Source: Planctomycetaceae bacterium (lineage in GTDB: Bacteria; Planctomycetota; Planctomycetia; Pirellulales; Lacipirellulaceae). Taken from it: 64,000 nt of DNA. Made by a program: the position numbers and the translations under genes. This document shows, piece by piece, positions 8,510 to 18,288 of this stretch (position 1 is its first letter; the number at the start of each line of letters is the position of its first letter). The stretch is from positions 1 to 64,000 of the forward strand of contig PABB01000023.1 in the NCBI GenBank assembly GCA_002702655.1, given 5' to 3'. The notes beneath the pieces are model-generated. The model was not told the origin of the DNA and made no database searches. It saw nothing but the letters and a program-made list of their open reading frames with translations.

Positions 8510-8560
8510 TTCGGCAGCCGTCTTACGCCCTCTCTTGGATGTCTGGGTACTGATATTTGG

Positions 8561-8596
8561 CCCCTTGGCCGGCATGAGCCGGCCAAGGGGTTTTTT
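8561..8596 (+). terminator. Rho-independent terminator after flp
   Basis: Perfect 13-bp stem CCCCTTGGCCGGC / GCCGGCCAAGGGG (8561-8573 with 8578-8590), loop ATGA, then six T at 8591-8596. Confidence 0.92.
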
Positions 8597-8857
8597 GTGT
8601 AATGGGGAAGGTCGAAATGATCTGGCGAGCGGCTTAGGAATGGGGGATCAGCACTCACCACGACCCACTGCCGATTGCCCACGGCATTCCGGCGATGCCG
8701 TTTGTGCGGGCTGTTTGCCCGATCCTGATAAGCCGAGAAACCGGTCAACTCCACGTCGTCGGCGCGGTTTGTGAGCTAGGTTTCAGTAGCTTGAATACGC
8801 CGCGGTTCGAGTGCGCTTGACGCGCTGGGCCTCGACGCGGCACGGGGAGAATACGCC
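8597..8857. other. Intergenic between flp terminator and 36-codon ORF
   Basis: About 260 bases with no recognised gene or repeat. A second promoter for the tad machinery genes might lie here, but none was clear. Confidence 0.4.
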
Positions 8858-8968
8858 ATGATCAGCCTGATGCCGGACGAACTGTTCGCCGCGACGTGCC
8901 AACTGGTGTGCTACGGTTGCGCGATGGTGAGCGCCCTGGCCGCCTGTTTGTGGTGGCCGCGCTGGTAA
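8858..8968 (+). CDS. Small membrane protein ORF in tad locus
   Basis: 36 residues starting MISLMPDELF and ending CLWWPRW, with a hydrophobic centre containing three Cys. It has ATG at 8858 with GGGGAGA at 8844-8850, a good ribosome binding site seven bases upstream, and lies 70 bases before the prepilin peptidase on the same strand. It resembles no named family. The signal in its favour is the site plus context; the case against is its length. Possibly a small accessory protein of the pilus machine. Confidence 0.5.
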   Translation: MISLMPDELFAATCQLVCYGCAMVSALAACLWWPRW

Positions 8969-9038
8969 GCGCCGCGCCGCATTGGCCGCTGGCCGCCCCG
9001 CCCACTTAACACGACTGCCGACACAGGGACCACGCGCT

Positions 9039-9614
9039 ATGACCGCCTACGATCAGTTCGTTGCCAATCTGGCCGAGACCTGGCCTGCCTGGGTTGTGAC
9101 CATCACGCTGGTTGTGGCCGCCGTGATCGACGGCCTGCAACTGAAGGTGCCCAACTGGATCACCTTTCCCATGATTATCAGCGGCTGGATCTACAGCGCC
9201 GCGCTGAGCCCCTACGCAGGCTGGGAAGGCCTGTGGCTGAGCCTGATCGGCACGGCCGTCGGCCTGGCCCTGCTGCTGCCCGCCTACGCGATTGGCGGCA
9301 TGGGCGCCGGCGACGTGAAGCTGCTGGCCGGCGTGGGCGCCTGGATGTGGGGCTCCGTCACCTTCTACGCCTTCGCCGTCTCGGCGTTGGTCGGCGGGGT
9401 GATTGCGATCGGCATGGTGCTCTACAAGAAATCCTGGTCCAAGCACCGCGACCAGTTCTATTCCATCCTCAACGAAATCGCCACGGTCAAGGATCCCGAG
9501 AAGCTCGCTGAGATCGCCGCCGAGCGCAAGCCGCGGATGTTCCTGCTGCCTTACGGAATCCCGATCGCCATTGGCTCGATTGCTTACTTTGCGTGGACCG
9601 GCATGCTGAGCTAG
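9039..9614 (+). CDS. cpaA: Prepilin peptidase, A24 family (TadV/CpaA type)
   Basis: 191 residues from ATG 9039 (an earlier in-frame start at 8982 lacks support). It is a polytopic membrane aspartyl protease that cleaves the leader of Flp prepilins. The two catalytic aspartates are visible: D31 in AAVIDGLQLKVPN and D92 in the GxGD motif GGMGAGDVKLLAG. A C-terminal extension after the last catalytic helix carries a soluble loop (about 135-170) and one more hydrophobic segment. It lies in the pilus gene run between the small ORF and cpaB. Confidence 0.9.
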   Translation: MTAYDQFVANLAETWPAWVVTITLVVAAVIDGLQLKVPNWITFPMIISGWIYSAALSPYAGWEGLWLSLIGTAVGLALLLPAYAIGGMGAGDVKLLAGVGAWMWGSVTFYAFAVSALVGGVIAIGMVLYKKSWSKHRDQFYSILNEIATVKDPEKLAEIAAERKPRMFLLPYGIPIAIGSIAYFAWTGMLS

Positions 9615-9866
9615 CACCGCCAGTTGCGTGTTCCCGTCGGGCGAATGACGGGATTGTTGGCCCTTAGACTGAACCGGTTGTGCGGCTCATGCCGAAGAAT
9701 CCGACGAGCGGGGAGAACGACTCCTTCGCCGGTGGAGTACCCTGCCGTGGCGGCTCGCATGGCCGCGGCGGCGGGTTGGACAATCGCGAGGTTTGCAGGA
9801 CAACCGCTGAGACCGCATCGCTGCTGTTGATTTACTGAACCTGTGACCTTGCACCGGGGGGGTGTC

Positions 9867-10943
9867 ATGCGTCCCAAATCACTTGTTTTGCTTGCGCTGG
9901 CGCTGGGCTGCGGCCTGATTGCGTCGATTGGCATCAGCCAGGTCCTCGACGGCTCGAATAAGCCGGCGATGGTCGAAACCGCGCCGATCTACGTTGCGCT
10001 GCAGAATGTGAACGTTGGCGACCCGATCACCGACGCCATGGTGTCGCTGGAAGAGTGGCCCAAGGACAAAGTGCCGCCCGGGGCCATCACGACCTGGGAC
10101 GAGCTGGAAGATCGCCGTCCGCGGACGAACATCTTCAAAGGCGAGCCCATTCTCGACACCAAGCTGCTCGCCAAGGGCGAGATCAACGACCCCATTCAGG
10201 GCATTCCGGATGGGATGCGACTGAAGACCATTTCGGTCGACGCCCGTAAGAGCGCCGCCGGCCTGTTGAGCCCGGGCGACCGGGTCGACGTGCAGATCTA
10301 CGTGCGTCGCAACGAGCAGGAAGGCGTGCTGTCGCCGTTCACGAAGATCTTTCTGCAGAACATCCGCGTGTACGCGGTCGACCAGACGGTCGACAAGTCG
10401 ATCGACGGGGCCGAGGCCCGTAACGTGGCCAAGACAGTGTCGCTGGTCGTGACGCCGCAACAGGCCAACCGGATCACGCTGGCCGAGAATCTGGGCGAGA
10501 TCAGCCTGATCCCGCGCAACCCCGACGACGAAACGGTCGTTGACGACCACGAACAGGACATCGACGCGCTGCTGAATTCCAGCACGGCGAACAACCGCGA
10601 GAAGGAACAACTGGCATCAACGTCCGGCAGAGACAATGCCGCGCCCAGCGCGATTGAGTCGCTCAAAGCGTTCATGGAAGCCGCCGTGCAGCGCAGCCAG
10701 ATCGCCGCGGATGACGGCAGCGGAGCGGGCGCGCCGCCGCCGTTTGAGATGGAAATTGTGTATCCGACGGAAGTGGAAGTGCTGCAATTTATCGGCGGGC
10801 GACCGGTCAAGCCGAACAAAGACGGTACGGTCGCATTGACGCCGTTTGTGGCCCCTGCTCCGGCGAACTCAGCCGCTCCGGCCGCGCCGGGCGAAGCGTC
10901 GCCGTTGCCGGCCGACTTCCCCATTGATTTGCAGGTCAAGTAG
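9867..10943 (+). CDS. cpaB: Flp pilus assembly protein CpaB/RcpC
   Basis: 358 residues from ATG 9867 (a GTG at 9843 is also in frame). It has one N-terminal hydrophobic anchor (about 5-25), then a SAF-like domain (IYVALQNVNVGDPITDAMV) and the CpaB core with SVDARKSAAGLLSPGDRVDV and VTPQQANRITLAENLGEISL. In tad systems this periplasmic protein associates with the secretin and affects its assembly. The C-terminus is a Pro/Ala-rich tail. It is followed by the secretin gene after about 140 bases. Confidence 0.9.
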   Translation: MRPKSLVLLALALGCGLIASIGISQVLDGSNKPAMVETAPIYVALQNVNVGDPITDAMVSLEEWPKDKVPPGAITTWDELEDRRPRTNIFKGEPILDTKLLAKGEINDPIQGIPDGMRLKTISVDARKSAAGLLSPGDRVDVQIYVRRNEQEGVLSPFTKIFLQNIRVYAVDQTVDKSIDGAEARNVAKTVSLVVTPQQANRITLAENLGEISLIPRNPDDETVVDDHEQDIDALLNSSTANNREKEQLASTSGRDNAAPSAIESLKAFMEAAVQRSQIAADDGSGAGAPPPFEMEIVYPTEVEVLQFIGGRPVKPNKDGTVALTPFVAPAPANSAAPAAPGEASPLPADFPIDLQVK

Positions 10944-11084
10944 ACAGCGACAATCGCAATCGACGTTACGCCAGGAAAGCAACATCGTCGCGCCGCCGCG
11001 GGCAAGGATGCTCCGTAGCGACCGCGAAACACGACTGAGCACGGCGGCCGCGCCGCTGCCCATTCTAGCGAAGGAAGTACAAGG

Positions 11085-12836
11085 ATGTACTGCTTGTTCA
11101 CGCCGCGCACCAAGCGCCTCGCACGATTCATTGTCACAATCGCCCTGGCGGCGACGACTGTGCTGGGGCCTGCCGCGCCCTCGCTGGCCGCGTCCGGGGG
11201 GGCCGTGGTCCGCAATGTCACGCAGGCCAACGAGCGACTGGAGATGACGGTCAACACCAGTCAGATCCTCACGCTCGAGACGCGAATTCCGCGGATGGTC
11301 GTGAACAACCCCGAGCTGGTCACCGTGACCGCGATCAGTGCCAACCAGGTGCAGATTGCCGCTCGCAAGCCGGGCGTCACGCAAATCAATCTGTGGGACG
11401 AAAACGATCAGGTGCACACCATCGATCTGATGATCTTCGGCGACGTTCGCGAACTGGAAATGCAACTCAAACGGATGTTCCCTGGTTCGAGCCTGCGAGT
11501 CGTGCGATTGACCAACAGCCTCGTGCTGGAAGGCCAAGTGGATCGGCCCGAGATCGTCAGCACCATCCGCACTCTGGCCGAGGACTACGCTCCCAAGGTG
11601 ATCAACAACATTTCCGTGGCCGGCGTGCAGCAGGTGGTGCTGAAGGTGAAGGTCATGGAGGTGTCGCGCACCAAGCTGCGCCGGATGGGCACCGACTGGG
11701 CCTGGTGGGGCAACGAGTTCTTTGTCGGCTCGAGCCTGTCGGACATCATTCAGTCGGTCTCGTCCACGGCGGGCTCCGCCACGGGGGCCGGGACGACCAT
11801 CGACTTTGGCGTCCTCGGCAACGACACCACCTTCCTGGGATTCCTCGACTGGTTGCAGCAGAATAACGTGTCGAAGGTGCTGGCCGACCCCACCCTGACC
11901 ACGGTGAGCGGCCGTCCGGCCAGCTTCAACGTGGGCGGCGAGCTGCCGATCCTGGTGCCGTCCGGCTTGGGGCAAACTTCGATCGAATACAAGAAGTTCG
12001 GCACGCAGATCGACTTTGTGCCGATCGTGCTGGGCGACGGCAATATCCGCCTGGAAGTCCGCCCGCGGGTGAGCGAAATTGACGACACTCGCAGCGTGAC
12101 GATCAACTCGTTCGTGGTGCCAGCCTTGAAGGTCCGCGAAGTCGACACCGGCGTCGAGATGAAGGCGGGCCAAACGCTGGCCCTGGCGGGGTTGATCCAA
12201 GAGCGGGTCGAAGCCAGCCACCGCGGTCTGCCGTTCGTCTCGGACCTGCCGATTATCGGCGTGCCGTTCCGCAAGGTGCAGGAACAGGTCAACGAGATCG
12301 AACTGCTGATCCTGGTCACGCCGGACTATGCGGCCGCGTTGGATCCGCACGAGGTGCCGCAGTGCGGCCCCGGCATGGAGTCGATGTCGCCCAGCCACGC
12401 GGAACTGTATTGCAAGGGTTACGTCGAAGTGCCGTCCTGCGGTCCGTGCGGAGTGAGCGGTCAGTGCGGCAGCTGTGGCGCCGGCGGGGCCTGCATGCAG
12501 GGCGACTGCCATAGCAGCATGCCGGGGCACGCATATCCGATGGCCGGCGGAGCGTACTCCGCTCCCTCCGGGACGCCCGTGATGGCCACCGACGGCGGCT
12601 ACGAATATTCCGTGAGCCCGGACGGGACGATGGTCATGCCGCAGGCCGCCGAAGGTCAACCGATGCTGACGCCGGAGCCGGCGCCGGTTGAGGAGATCAC
12701 CCCGCTGGACCCCTCGGCGGCGACTTCGCAATACGGCTACGACCAAACCGCGACCCGTCCCGCCCCGCGGCGGCTGCGCCGGCCAACCGCAACGCCCGGG
12801 TTAATCGGTCCGGTCGGTTATGACGTTCAGAAGTAA
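11085..12836 (+). CDS. cpaC: Tad/Flp pilus secretin (CpaC/RcpA) with Cys-rich tail
   Basis: 583 residues: signal peptide (about 1-36), an N-terminal domain (RIPRMVVNNPELVTVTAIS), a BON-like segment (LEGQVDRPEIVSTIR), and a C-terminal secretin channel domain (VLADPTLTTVSGRPASFNVG; PFVSDLPIIGVPF). It forms the outer-membrane pore through which the pilus emerges. After the secretin domain, from about residue 425, a tail of about 150 residues is unusual: a Cys/Gly-rich part (CGPCGVSGQCGSCGAGG) and then a Pro-rich part ending LIGPVGYDVQK. The tail might anchor the pore to the cell surface or be disulfide bonded; this is inference. GAAGGAAG lies upstream of ATG 11085. Confidence 0.92.
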   Translation: MYCLFTPRTKRLARFIVTIALAATTVLGPAAPSLAASGGAVVRNVTQANERLEMTVNTSQILTLETRIPRMVVNNPELVTVTAISANQVQIAARKPGVTQINLWDENDQVHTIDLMIFGDVRELEMQLKRMFPGSSLRVVRLTNSLVLEGQVDRPEIVSTIRTLAEDYAPKVINNISVAGVQQVVLKVKVMEVSRTKLRRMGTDWAWWGNEFFVGSSLSDIIQSVSSTAGSATGAGTTIDFGVLGNDTTFLGFLDWLQQNNVSKVLADPTLTTVSGRPASFNVGGELPILVPSGLGQTSIEYKKFGTQIDFVPIVLGDGNIRLEVRPRVSEIDDTRSVTINSFVVPALKVREVDTGVEMKAGQTLALAGLIQERVEASHRGLPFVSDLPIIGVPFRKVQEQVNEIELLILVTPDYAAALDPHEVPQCGPGMESMSPSHAELYCKGYVEVPSCGPCGVSGQCGSCGAGGACMQGDCHSSMPGHAYPMAGGAYSAPSGTPVMATDGGYEYSVSPDGTMVMPQAAEGQPMLTPEPAPVEEITPLDPSAATSQYGYDQTATRPAPRRLRRPTATPGLIGPVGYDVQK

Positions 12837-12952
12837 GCTACTTTGAAGACAGAGGACGTGCGGACCCGCGACGCCGGCGTCCGGCCGCCGCCCGCGGCAT
12901 CGACGGGCTCGCCCGCCTGTCGACGCACCGGCGTTTGTATTGGAAGCTGTTC

Positions 12953-14152
12953 ATGGCTAACGTGCTGCGTATCGCCGTCGTCGAGCCCGACGACTCCAAT
13001 CGGGAGAACCTGAAAGCGGTTCTGCTCGGCCTGGAGACGGTGTGGCTAGAGGCCGAGTGCTCGCGGTACGAGTTCTTCGTCGACGTGGTCGAACAGACCA
13101 AGCCGGAGATCTCGCTGATTGGCATGGACGCCGACCCCGCCCAGGCGGTCAGCCTGATCAGCCAAGTGCTGGCGAAGTGCCCGGAAACGACTGTGCTGGT
13201 CTCCAGCCACTCGACCGACGGGCGGCTGATTCTGGAATCGATGCGGGCCGGCGCCAAGGAGTTCCTCACCGAACCGGTCAAGGCCGAAGACCTCGCCACC
13301 GCGATCCAGCGGATTCAACGCCAATCGGCGACCGCTCGCGGCGAGACGGATCGCTCGGGCTGCAACGTGATCGCGGTTGCTGGCGCCACGGGCGGCGTGG
13401 GGGCGTCCAGCATTGCCGTGAACCTGTCGTGCGCGCTCGCCGCCGACCCGCAGCATTCGGTCGTGCTGGCAGATCTGGATTTGGCGTTGGGCGACGCCGA
13501 CGTGTTCCTCGACACGATCCCCGAGTATACGCTGGCCGACGTCGCGCAGAACGTCGAGCGGCTGGACCTGACGCTGCTGAAGAAATCGCTCACCAAACAC
13601 AGCAGCGGCGTCCACTTGCTGCCGCGACCTCTGCAACTGGAGGACTCGCAGCTCATCACCTCCGACCGCCTGCAGCGAATCGTGGGGCTGCTGAAAACGT
13701 CGTTCTCGCATATTGTGCTCGACCTTTCCAAGGGCTACAGCCCGGTGGACATGGCGGCGCTGCGCATGTGCGACCACGTGCTGATGGTCACCCAGTTGGA
13801 CCTGCCCTGCCTGCGGAACGTGGTGCGGCTGATGGTCACCTTCGACGACGAACCGGACCTGCGCGAGAAGATTCGCGTGGTCGTCAACCGCGTCGGACAG
13901 GACAGCGGCCAGATCAGCCTGAAGAAGGCTCGCGAAACGGTCGGCCGTGAGATCTACTGGCAGATTCCCAACGACTACCGGGTGATGGCCGAGGTGCGCA
14001 ACAACGGCGTGCCGCTGCTGGAACACGCACCCAAGGCGGGGATCACCCAATCGATCGGCCAGTTGGCCGACGCCCTGTGCGGCAAAGAGGTGGACGGCGA
14101 CGACGCAGGCAAGAGCCGCCGCTGGCTGAACCTGTGGCCGGCCAAGTCGTAG
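12953..14152 (+). CDS. tadZ: Tad pilus localisation ATPase-like protein TadZ/CpaE
   Basis: 399 residues: a receiver-like N-terminal domain (about 5-125) without an obvious complete phosphoacceptor set, then a MinD/ParA-type domain. The P-loop region AVAGATGGVGASS (141-153) has Ala-Ser where canonical MinD proteins have Lys-Thr, as is common in TadZ, so nucleotide hydrolysis may be weak. DLDLALGDADVFLD follows as the Walker A' neighbour. TadZ localises the pilus machine to a cell pole or site. GGAAG at 12942-12946, six bases before ATG 12953, fixes the start; an in-frame TTG at 12935 would overlap that site. Confidence 0.9.
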   Translation: MANVLRIAVVEPDDSNRENLKAVLLGLETVWLEAECSRYEFFVDVVEQTKPEISLIGMDADPAQAVSLISQVLAKCPETTVLVSSHSTDGRLILESMRAGAKEFLTEPVKAEDLATAIQRIQRQSATARGETDRSGCNVIAVAGATGGVGASSIAVNLSCALAADPQHSVVLADLDLALGDADVFLDTIPEYTLADVAQNVERLDLTLLKKSLTKHSSGVHLLPRPLQLEDSQLITSDRLQRIVGLLKTSFSHIVLDLSKGYSPVDMAALRMCDHVLMVTQLDLPCLRNVVRLMVTFDDEPDLREKIRVVVNRVGQDSGQISLKKARETVGREIYWQIPNDYRVMAEVRNNGVPLLEHAPKAGITQSIGQLADALCGKEVDGDDAGKSRRWLNLWPAKS

Positions 14153-14572
14153 GGGCCGCCGCAGCGCGCCTTTTCCGCGTCTGTCTTCCGATGCGGCATC
14201 CTGCACTGCCGAACTCGCAAGCCCCCAGCGGCAGACCGTCGCGGGCAGCACTCCTCCGACTGCGTGACCGCTTCTGAGCGTCACGCGCCCGCGATCCGAC
14301 CGAACCGACCGAACCGACCGAACCGTCTGGGTCCGCGGTCGGCATCTTCGGCCCTGCGCGCATAACCGTTGCAACCGGCGCGGCGGCAAACTCTGCCGCC
14401 TGCCCGTTCTGGGGCGCCCTCGCCGGGGGTGAGCTATGTTTGCATGACGCAAAATCTCACCGCCGCTGCGCCGCCGCGCAGCGACCGGCGCCGGCTTGAG
14501 GCCTGGCCGCGAGATCTCCGTGCGTTTGCGTCGTCCCTCGCTCCCCCCGCAAATCACCAACGGATCGCAGTC

Positions 14573-15898
14573 ATGAGCAGTCTTGCCGCCTCAGCGCCCG
14601 GGATGGGCCAGCGCGATCGCGAAGCCGAGTTCGAGAAACTCAAGCAGCGCATTCACTCGAAGCTGGTCGACAAGCTCGACTTGTCGCACGTCGGCGAGTT
14701 GGAAGGCGACGTGCTGCGTCGCGAAATCCGGCTGGTCGTCGAGCACCTGTGCGACACCGAGGACACGTTCCTCAACCGTCAGGAACGCGATCGGCTGATC
14801 GACGAGGTGCTGGACGAAACGTTCGGCCTGGGCCCGTTGGAGATGCTGCTGAAAGACCCCGCGATCAGCGAAATCATGATCAACGGGCCGAAGAAGGTGT
14901 ACGTGGAAAGCAGCGGTAAGCTGGAACTTTCCAGCGTTCAGTTCCGCGACGACAAACACCTGATGCAAATCATCGACCGGATCGTGTCGAAGGTCGGCCG
15001 CCGCGTGGACGAAGTCTGCCCGATGGTCGACGCCCGTCTGCCGGACGGTTCGCGCGTGAACGCGATCATTCCGCCGTTGGCGCTGGACGGTCCCAGCGTG
15101 ACGATCCGGCGGTTCGGTTCCAACCCTCTCAAGCTGGAAGATCTGCTGAAGTTCAAGAGCATGACCCCCGAGATGGTCATGTTGTTGGAAGGCGCCATGA
15201 AGGCGAAGCTGAACATCATCATCAGCGGAGGTACTGGTTCTGGTAAGACGACGCTGCTGAACACGCTGTCGAGCTTCATCTCCAACACTGACCGGATCGT
15301 CACGATCGAAGACGCCGCGGAACTGCAGCTGCAGCAGGACCACATCGTGCGTCTGGAAACGCGGCCGCCGAACATCGAAGGCAAGGGCAAGATTTCCGCC
15401 ACCGACCTGGTGCGCAACTGCCTGCGTATGCGGCCCGACCGCGTGATCATCGGCGAATGCCGCGGCCCCGAAACGCTCGACATGCTGCAGGCGATGAACA
15501 CCGGTCACGAAGGTTCGCTGACCACGTGCCATGCCAACACGCCCCGCGACGCGATCGCCCGTCTGGAAACGATGATCATGATGGCGGGCTTCGAGATGCC
15601 CGTTCGCGCCATGCGGACGCAGATCTCCAGCGCCGTCGACCTGATCGTGCAGGTCAACCGCCTATCCGGCGGTCCGCGCAAGGTGACGGCGATCACGGAA
15701 ATCCTGGGCATGGAACAAGACACGATCGTCATGCAGGACATTTTCAAGTTCGTGCAGGACGGCGTCGACGAGAACGGCCGGGCCCGCGGACGATTTATCT
15801 CCACCGGCATCCGACCCACCTTCGTACCGCGGTTGGAGTCCAACGGCGTCCGCCTGCCGGCGAGCTGCTTCCGCGAACGGGTCATGTTGCAGGACTGA
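14573..15898 (+). CDS. tadA: Tad pilus assembly ATPase TadA/CpaF
   Basis: 441 residues from ATG 14573; the in-frame region back to 14369 lacks coding character. It is a type II/IV secretion ATPase: Walker A GGTGSGKTT (219-227, K225), Asp box near TIEDAAELQL (244-253), Walker B RVIIGECRGPE (290-300) and His box GHEGSLTTCHAN (311-322). It forms a hexameric motor in the cytoplasm and powers Flp pilus assembly together with TadB and TadC. It is followed by tadB after about 105 bases. Confidence 0.95.
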   Translation: MSSLAASAPGMGQRDREAEFEKLKQRIHSKLVDKLDLSHVGELEGDVLRREIRLVVEHLCDTEDTFLNRQERDRLIDEVLDETFGLGPLEMLLKDPAISEIMINGPKKVYVESSGKLELSSVQFRDDKHLMQIIDRIVSKVGRRVDEVCPMVDARLPDGSRVNAIIPPLALDGPSVTIRRFGSNPLKLEDLLKFKSMTPEMVMLLEGAMKAKLNIIISGGTGSGKTTLLNTLSSFISNTDRIVTIEDAAELQLQQDHIVRLETRPPNIEGKGKISATDLVRNCLRMRPDRVIIGECRGPETLDMLQAMNTGHEGSLTTCHANTPRDAIARLETMIMMAGFEMPVRAMRTQISSAVDLIVQVNRLSGGPRKVTAITEILGMEQDTIVMQDIFKFVQDGVDENGRARGRFISTGIRPTFVPRLESNGVRLPASCFRERVMLQD

Positions 15899-16004
15899 CA
15901 ACGAGTCGCATCACCACCGAAATTCATTCGGCATTGACCGCGGAGGGGGCAGAGGGGCTCCTCCGCGGCAATGTTCGACTCCTAACTAAGCAAGCGAAAT
16001 CGCC

Positions 16005-16976
16005 ATGTCGACCACGTTGATGATCACCATTGCCGTCTTCATTGGCGTGGCGCTGCTGGTCGTGGCCGTCGCCAGCCTGATGCGAGATAAAGACATCTCG
16101 CAGATGGAAGGCCGGCTGAACGCGCTGACCGGCAAGGGCGACAAAGGCGACCCGAGCAGCTTGGGCGAAATGACCAAGCTGCTCGCGGCCCAGCGCGAGG
16201 ACGGCCAGTCCGCCTTGGACGTGGCCCTGTCACGGTGGTTCAACCTGAACCGGCTGTTCGAGCAGGCTCAGGTGATGATGTCGACCACGTCCTTCTTGGC
16301 CGCATGCGCGGGCCTGGGCATTGGCGCCTTCACGTTGTGCGCCGTGGCGGGCGTCAGCCTGACGATCGCTCCGGCGGTCGGCGGCATGTTCGCCATGTTG
16401 CCGTTCGGCTGGCTCATGTTCCGCCGCAAGAAGCGATTCAAGAGATTCGCCGCCCAGTTACCTGAAGCGCTGGAACTGGTCGCTCGCGCATTGCGAGCCG
16501 GCCATTCGCTGGCCGCCGGTTTCAAGCTGGTGGGCAGCGAGATGTCCGACCCGATCAGCTCGGAGTTCAACCGCGTGTTCGAGGAGCAGAACCTCGGTAT
16601 TCCGTTCGAAGAGGCGCTGGACGGAATGACCGAGCGGATCCCGAACCTCGACCTGAAATTCTTCGTCACTGCCGTGATCTTGCAGCGGCAAACGGGCGGC
16701 GACCTGGCGGAGATCCTCGACAAGATCGGCAGTCTGGTCCGCGACCGATTCCGCATCTGGGGTCAGGTCCAAGCGCTCACCGGCGAAGGTCGTCTGTCGG
16801 GCATCGTGCTGTTGGCCTTGCCGCCGTTGTTGTTCGCTGCCGTATGGCGCATGAATCCTGACTATCTGATGGTGCTGTTTACCGACGACTTGGGCAAAAA
16901 AATGCTCATCGGCGGCATCGTTATGCAGTTGCTGGGCGCTTTGGTGATCCGCAAAATCGTCAACATTCGAGTTTGA
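16005..16976 (+). CDS. tadB: Tad pilus inner-membrane platform protein TadB
   Basis: 323 residues. It has an N-terminal TM segment (4-25), a cytoplasmic linker, two central TM segments (about 98-145), a type II secretion F domain (LPEALELVARALRAGHSLAAGF to GGDLAEILDKIG) and two C-terminal TM segments. It is paired with TadC as the membrane platform on which TadA acts. The stop codon (TGA at 16974-16976) is one base before the tadC ATG, so the two are translationally coupled. Confidence 0.92.
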   Translation: MSTTLMITIAVFIGVALLVVAVASLMRDKDISQMEGRLNALTGKGDKGDPSSLGEMTKLLAAQREDGQSALDVALSRWFNLNRLFEQAQVMMSTTSFLAACAGLGIGAFTLCAVAGVSLTIAPAVGGMFAMLPFGWLMFRRKKRFKRFAAQLPEALELVARALRAGHSLAAGFKLVGSEMSDPISSEFNRVFEEQNLGIPFEEALDGMTERIPNLDLKFFVTAVILQRQTGGDLAEILDKIGSLVRDRFRIWGQVQALTGEGRLSGIVLLALPPLLFAAVWRMNPDYLMVLFTDDLGKKMLIGGIVMQLLGALVIRKIVNIRV

Positions 16977-16977
16977 T

Positions 16978-17961
16978 ATGCACACCCTGATGCTAGCCGG
17001 GCTGCTGACGCCCACGATGATGACGCAAATTGCGGTCTTTGGCGCCGCTGCGCTGGCCGCGTGGTGGCTGCTGGATTTCATGCAAGGCCGCAAGCCGACC
17101 GCCGAACGGCGACTCGACGAATTTCGCGATCCCAGCTCGCGCAAGACCGACGTGCTGACCAGTCGCAACAAAGCGGGCAAGGGCGGGGCGGTCAAGCGGG
17201 CCCTGGCCAAGGCGTCGCCGGCGCTCTCCGCGCCGTTGCAGCCCAAGAACAATGACGAAATCAGCAAGACTCGCGAGAAGCTCAACACCGCCGGCTTCCG
17301 CGGCGAAAACGCTCCCAGCATGTTCTGGGCGCTGAAAATCATCGGCCTGGTCGGCGGATTCGTCATCGGCGGCGGCACCATGCTCGCCCTGCGCGGCGCC
17401 GACATCGATTCGCTCACCTACTCCGGCGTCATCGCGGGGCTCATGTTCTACGCCCCCGAAGCCGCCGTCTTCCTGATTCGCAAGAGCCGCCAGGACAACA
17501 TCTTCTACGGTTTGCCCGATGCGCTCGACCTGATGGTCGTGTGCGTCGAGGCCGGCCTGGGCCTCGACCAGGCCATGCGCAAAGTCTCCGAGGAGATGAA
17601 AAAGACCTACGCCGTGATCGCCGAAGAGTTCGGCCTGTGCAACCTGCAACTGCAGATGGGCCGGGCCCGCAACGAGGTGCTGCACGACCTGGGCAATCGT
17701 ACGGGCGTCGATGACCTGAAGGCGCTGTCCGCGATTCTGATTCAGGCCGACAAGTTCGGCTCCAGCGTGGCCCAGGCGCTGCGCGTGCAGAGCGACTCGA
17801 TGCGCACCCGCCGCCGGCAGATGGCCGAAGAAAAAGCGGCCAAGACGGCGGTCAAGCTGATCTTTCCGCTGGTCATCTTCATCTTCCCGGCGATCTTCGT
17901 CGTGCTGGTCGGCCCGGCCGCCATCACGATGATCAACGAGCTGTTCCCGTCGATGAATTGA
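16978..17961 (+). CDS. tadC: Tad pilus inner-membrane platform protein TadC
   Basis: 327 residues. It has a first TM segment (about 8-37), a basic linker, two TM segments (about 112-165), a T2SS F domain (LPDALDLMVVCVEAGLGLDQAM; ADKFGSSVAQALRVQSDSMR) and a final hydrophobic segment near 295-318. It is the partner of TadB. The ATG follows the tadB stop by one base. Confidence 0.92.
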   Translation: MHTLMLAGLLTPTMMTQIAVFGAAALAAWWLLDFMQGRKPTAERRLDEFRDPSSRKTDVLTSRNKAGKGGAVKRALAKASPALSAPLQPKNNDEISKTREKLNTAGFRGENAPSMFWALKIIGLVGGFVIGGGTMLALRGADIDSLTYSGVIAGLMFYAPEAAVFLIRKSRQDNIFYGLPDALDLMVVCVEAGLGLDQAMRKVSEEMKKTYAVIAEEFGLCNLQLQMGRARNEVLHDLGNRTGVDDLKALSAILIQADKFGSSVAQALRVQSDSMRTRRRQMAEEKAAKTAVKLIFPLVIFIFPAIFVVLVGPAAITMINELFPSMN

Positions 17962-18288
17962 CGCGGTTGGCGGAGCTGCAAAGCACCAACGCCCCCGCTC
18001 GCCGCAAGCATTCTGGACTGACGACTCTCCCTGGCAGACTGTCAGGCGCCACGCCATTGTGGCTCGATCCTGTCGCTATGCTGCCTCTTGCGCGGCTGCA
18101 TGCTAGCATTCCGGTTCGGCAAGCTGGGCAAGGTTGCGCGGATGCTCTCAAAGTAGCGAAGCGGGTCGTCCGTCCGCGACGATACTGACGATGCTGACGC
18201 CGCGCTGGGGGCCCGCACCTCCGTTCGCGCGCCCCGCCGCCCGCCCGCGTCGCTCCCGTGCGATGCTCTCTGCGAAGGACCCAGACTC
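17962..18288. other. Intergenic, no feature recognised
   Basis: 327 bases between tadC and the next gene of the same strand. No terminator, palindrome or RNA motif was seen. A promoter for the following secreted protein may lie here. Confidence 0.4.

Noticed and set aside
8805-8830. GGTTCGAGT string as a tRNA T-arm
   Set aside because: No acceptor stem, anticodon arm or CCA end could be matched around it.
10869-12746. 625-codon minus-strand frame
   Set aside because: It is antisense to the secretin gene, whose domains are unmistakable; His/Asp/Arg-rich composition without family features.
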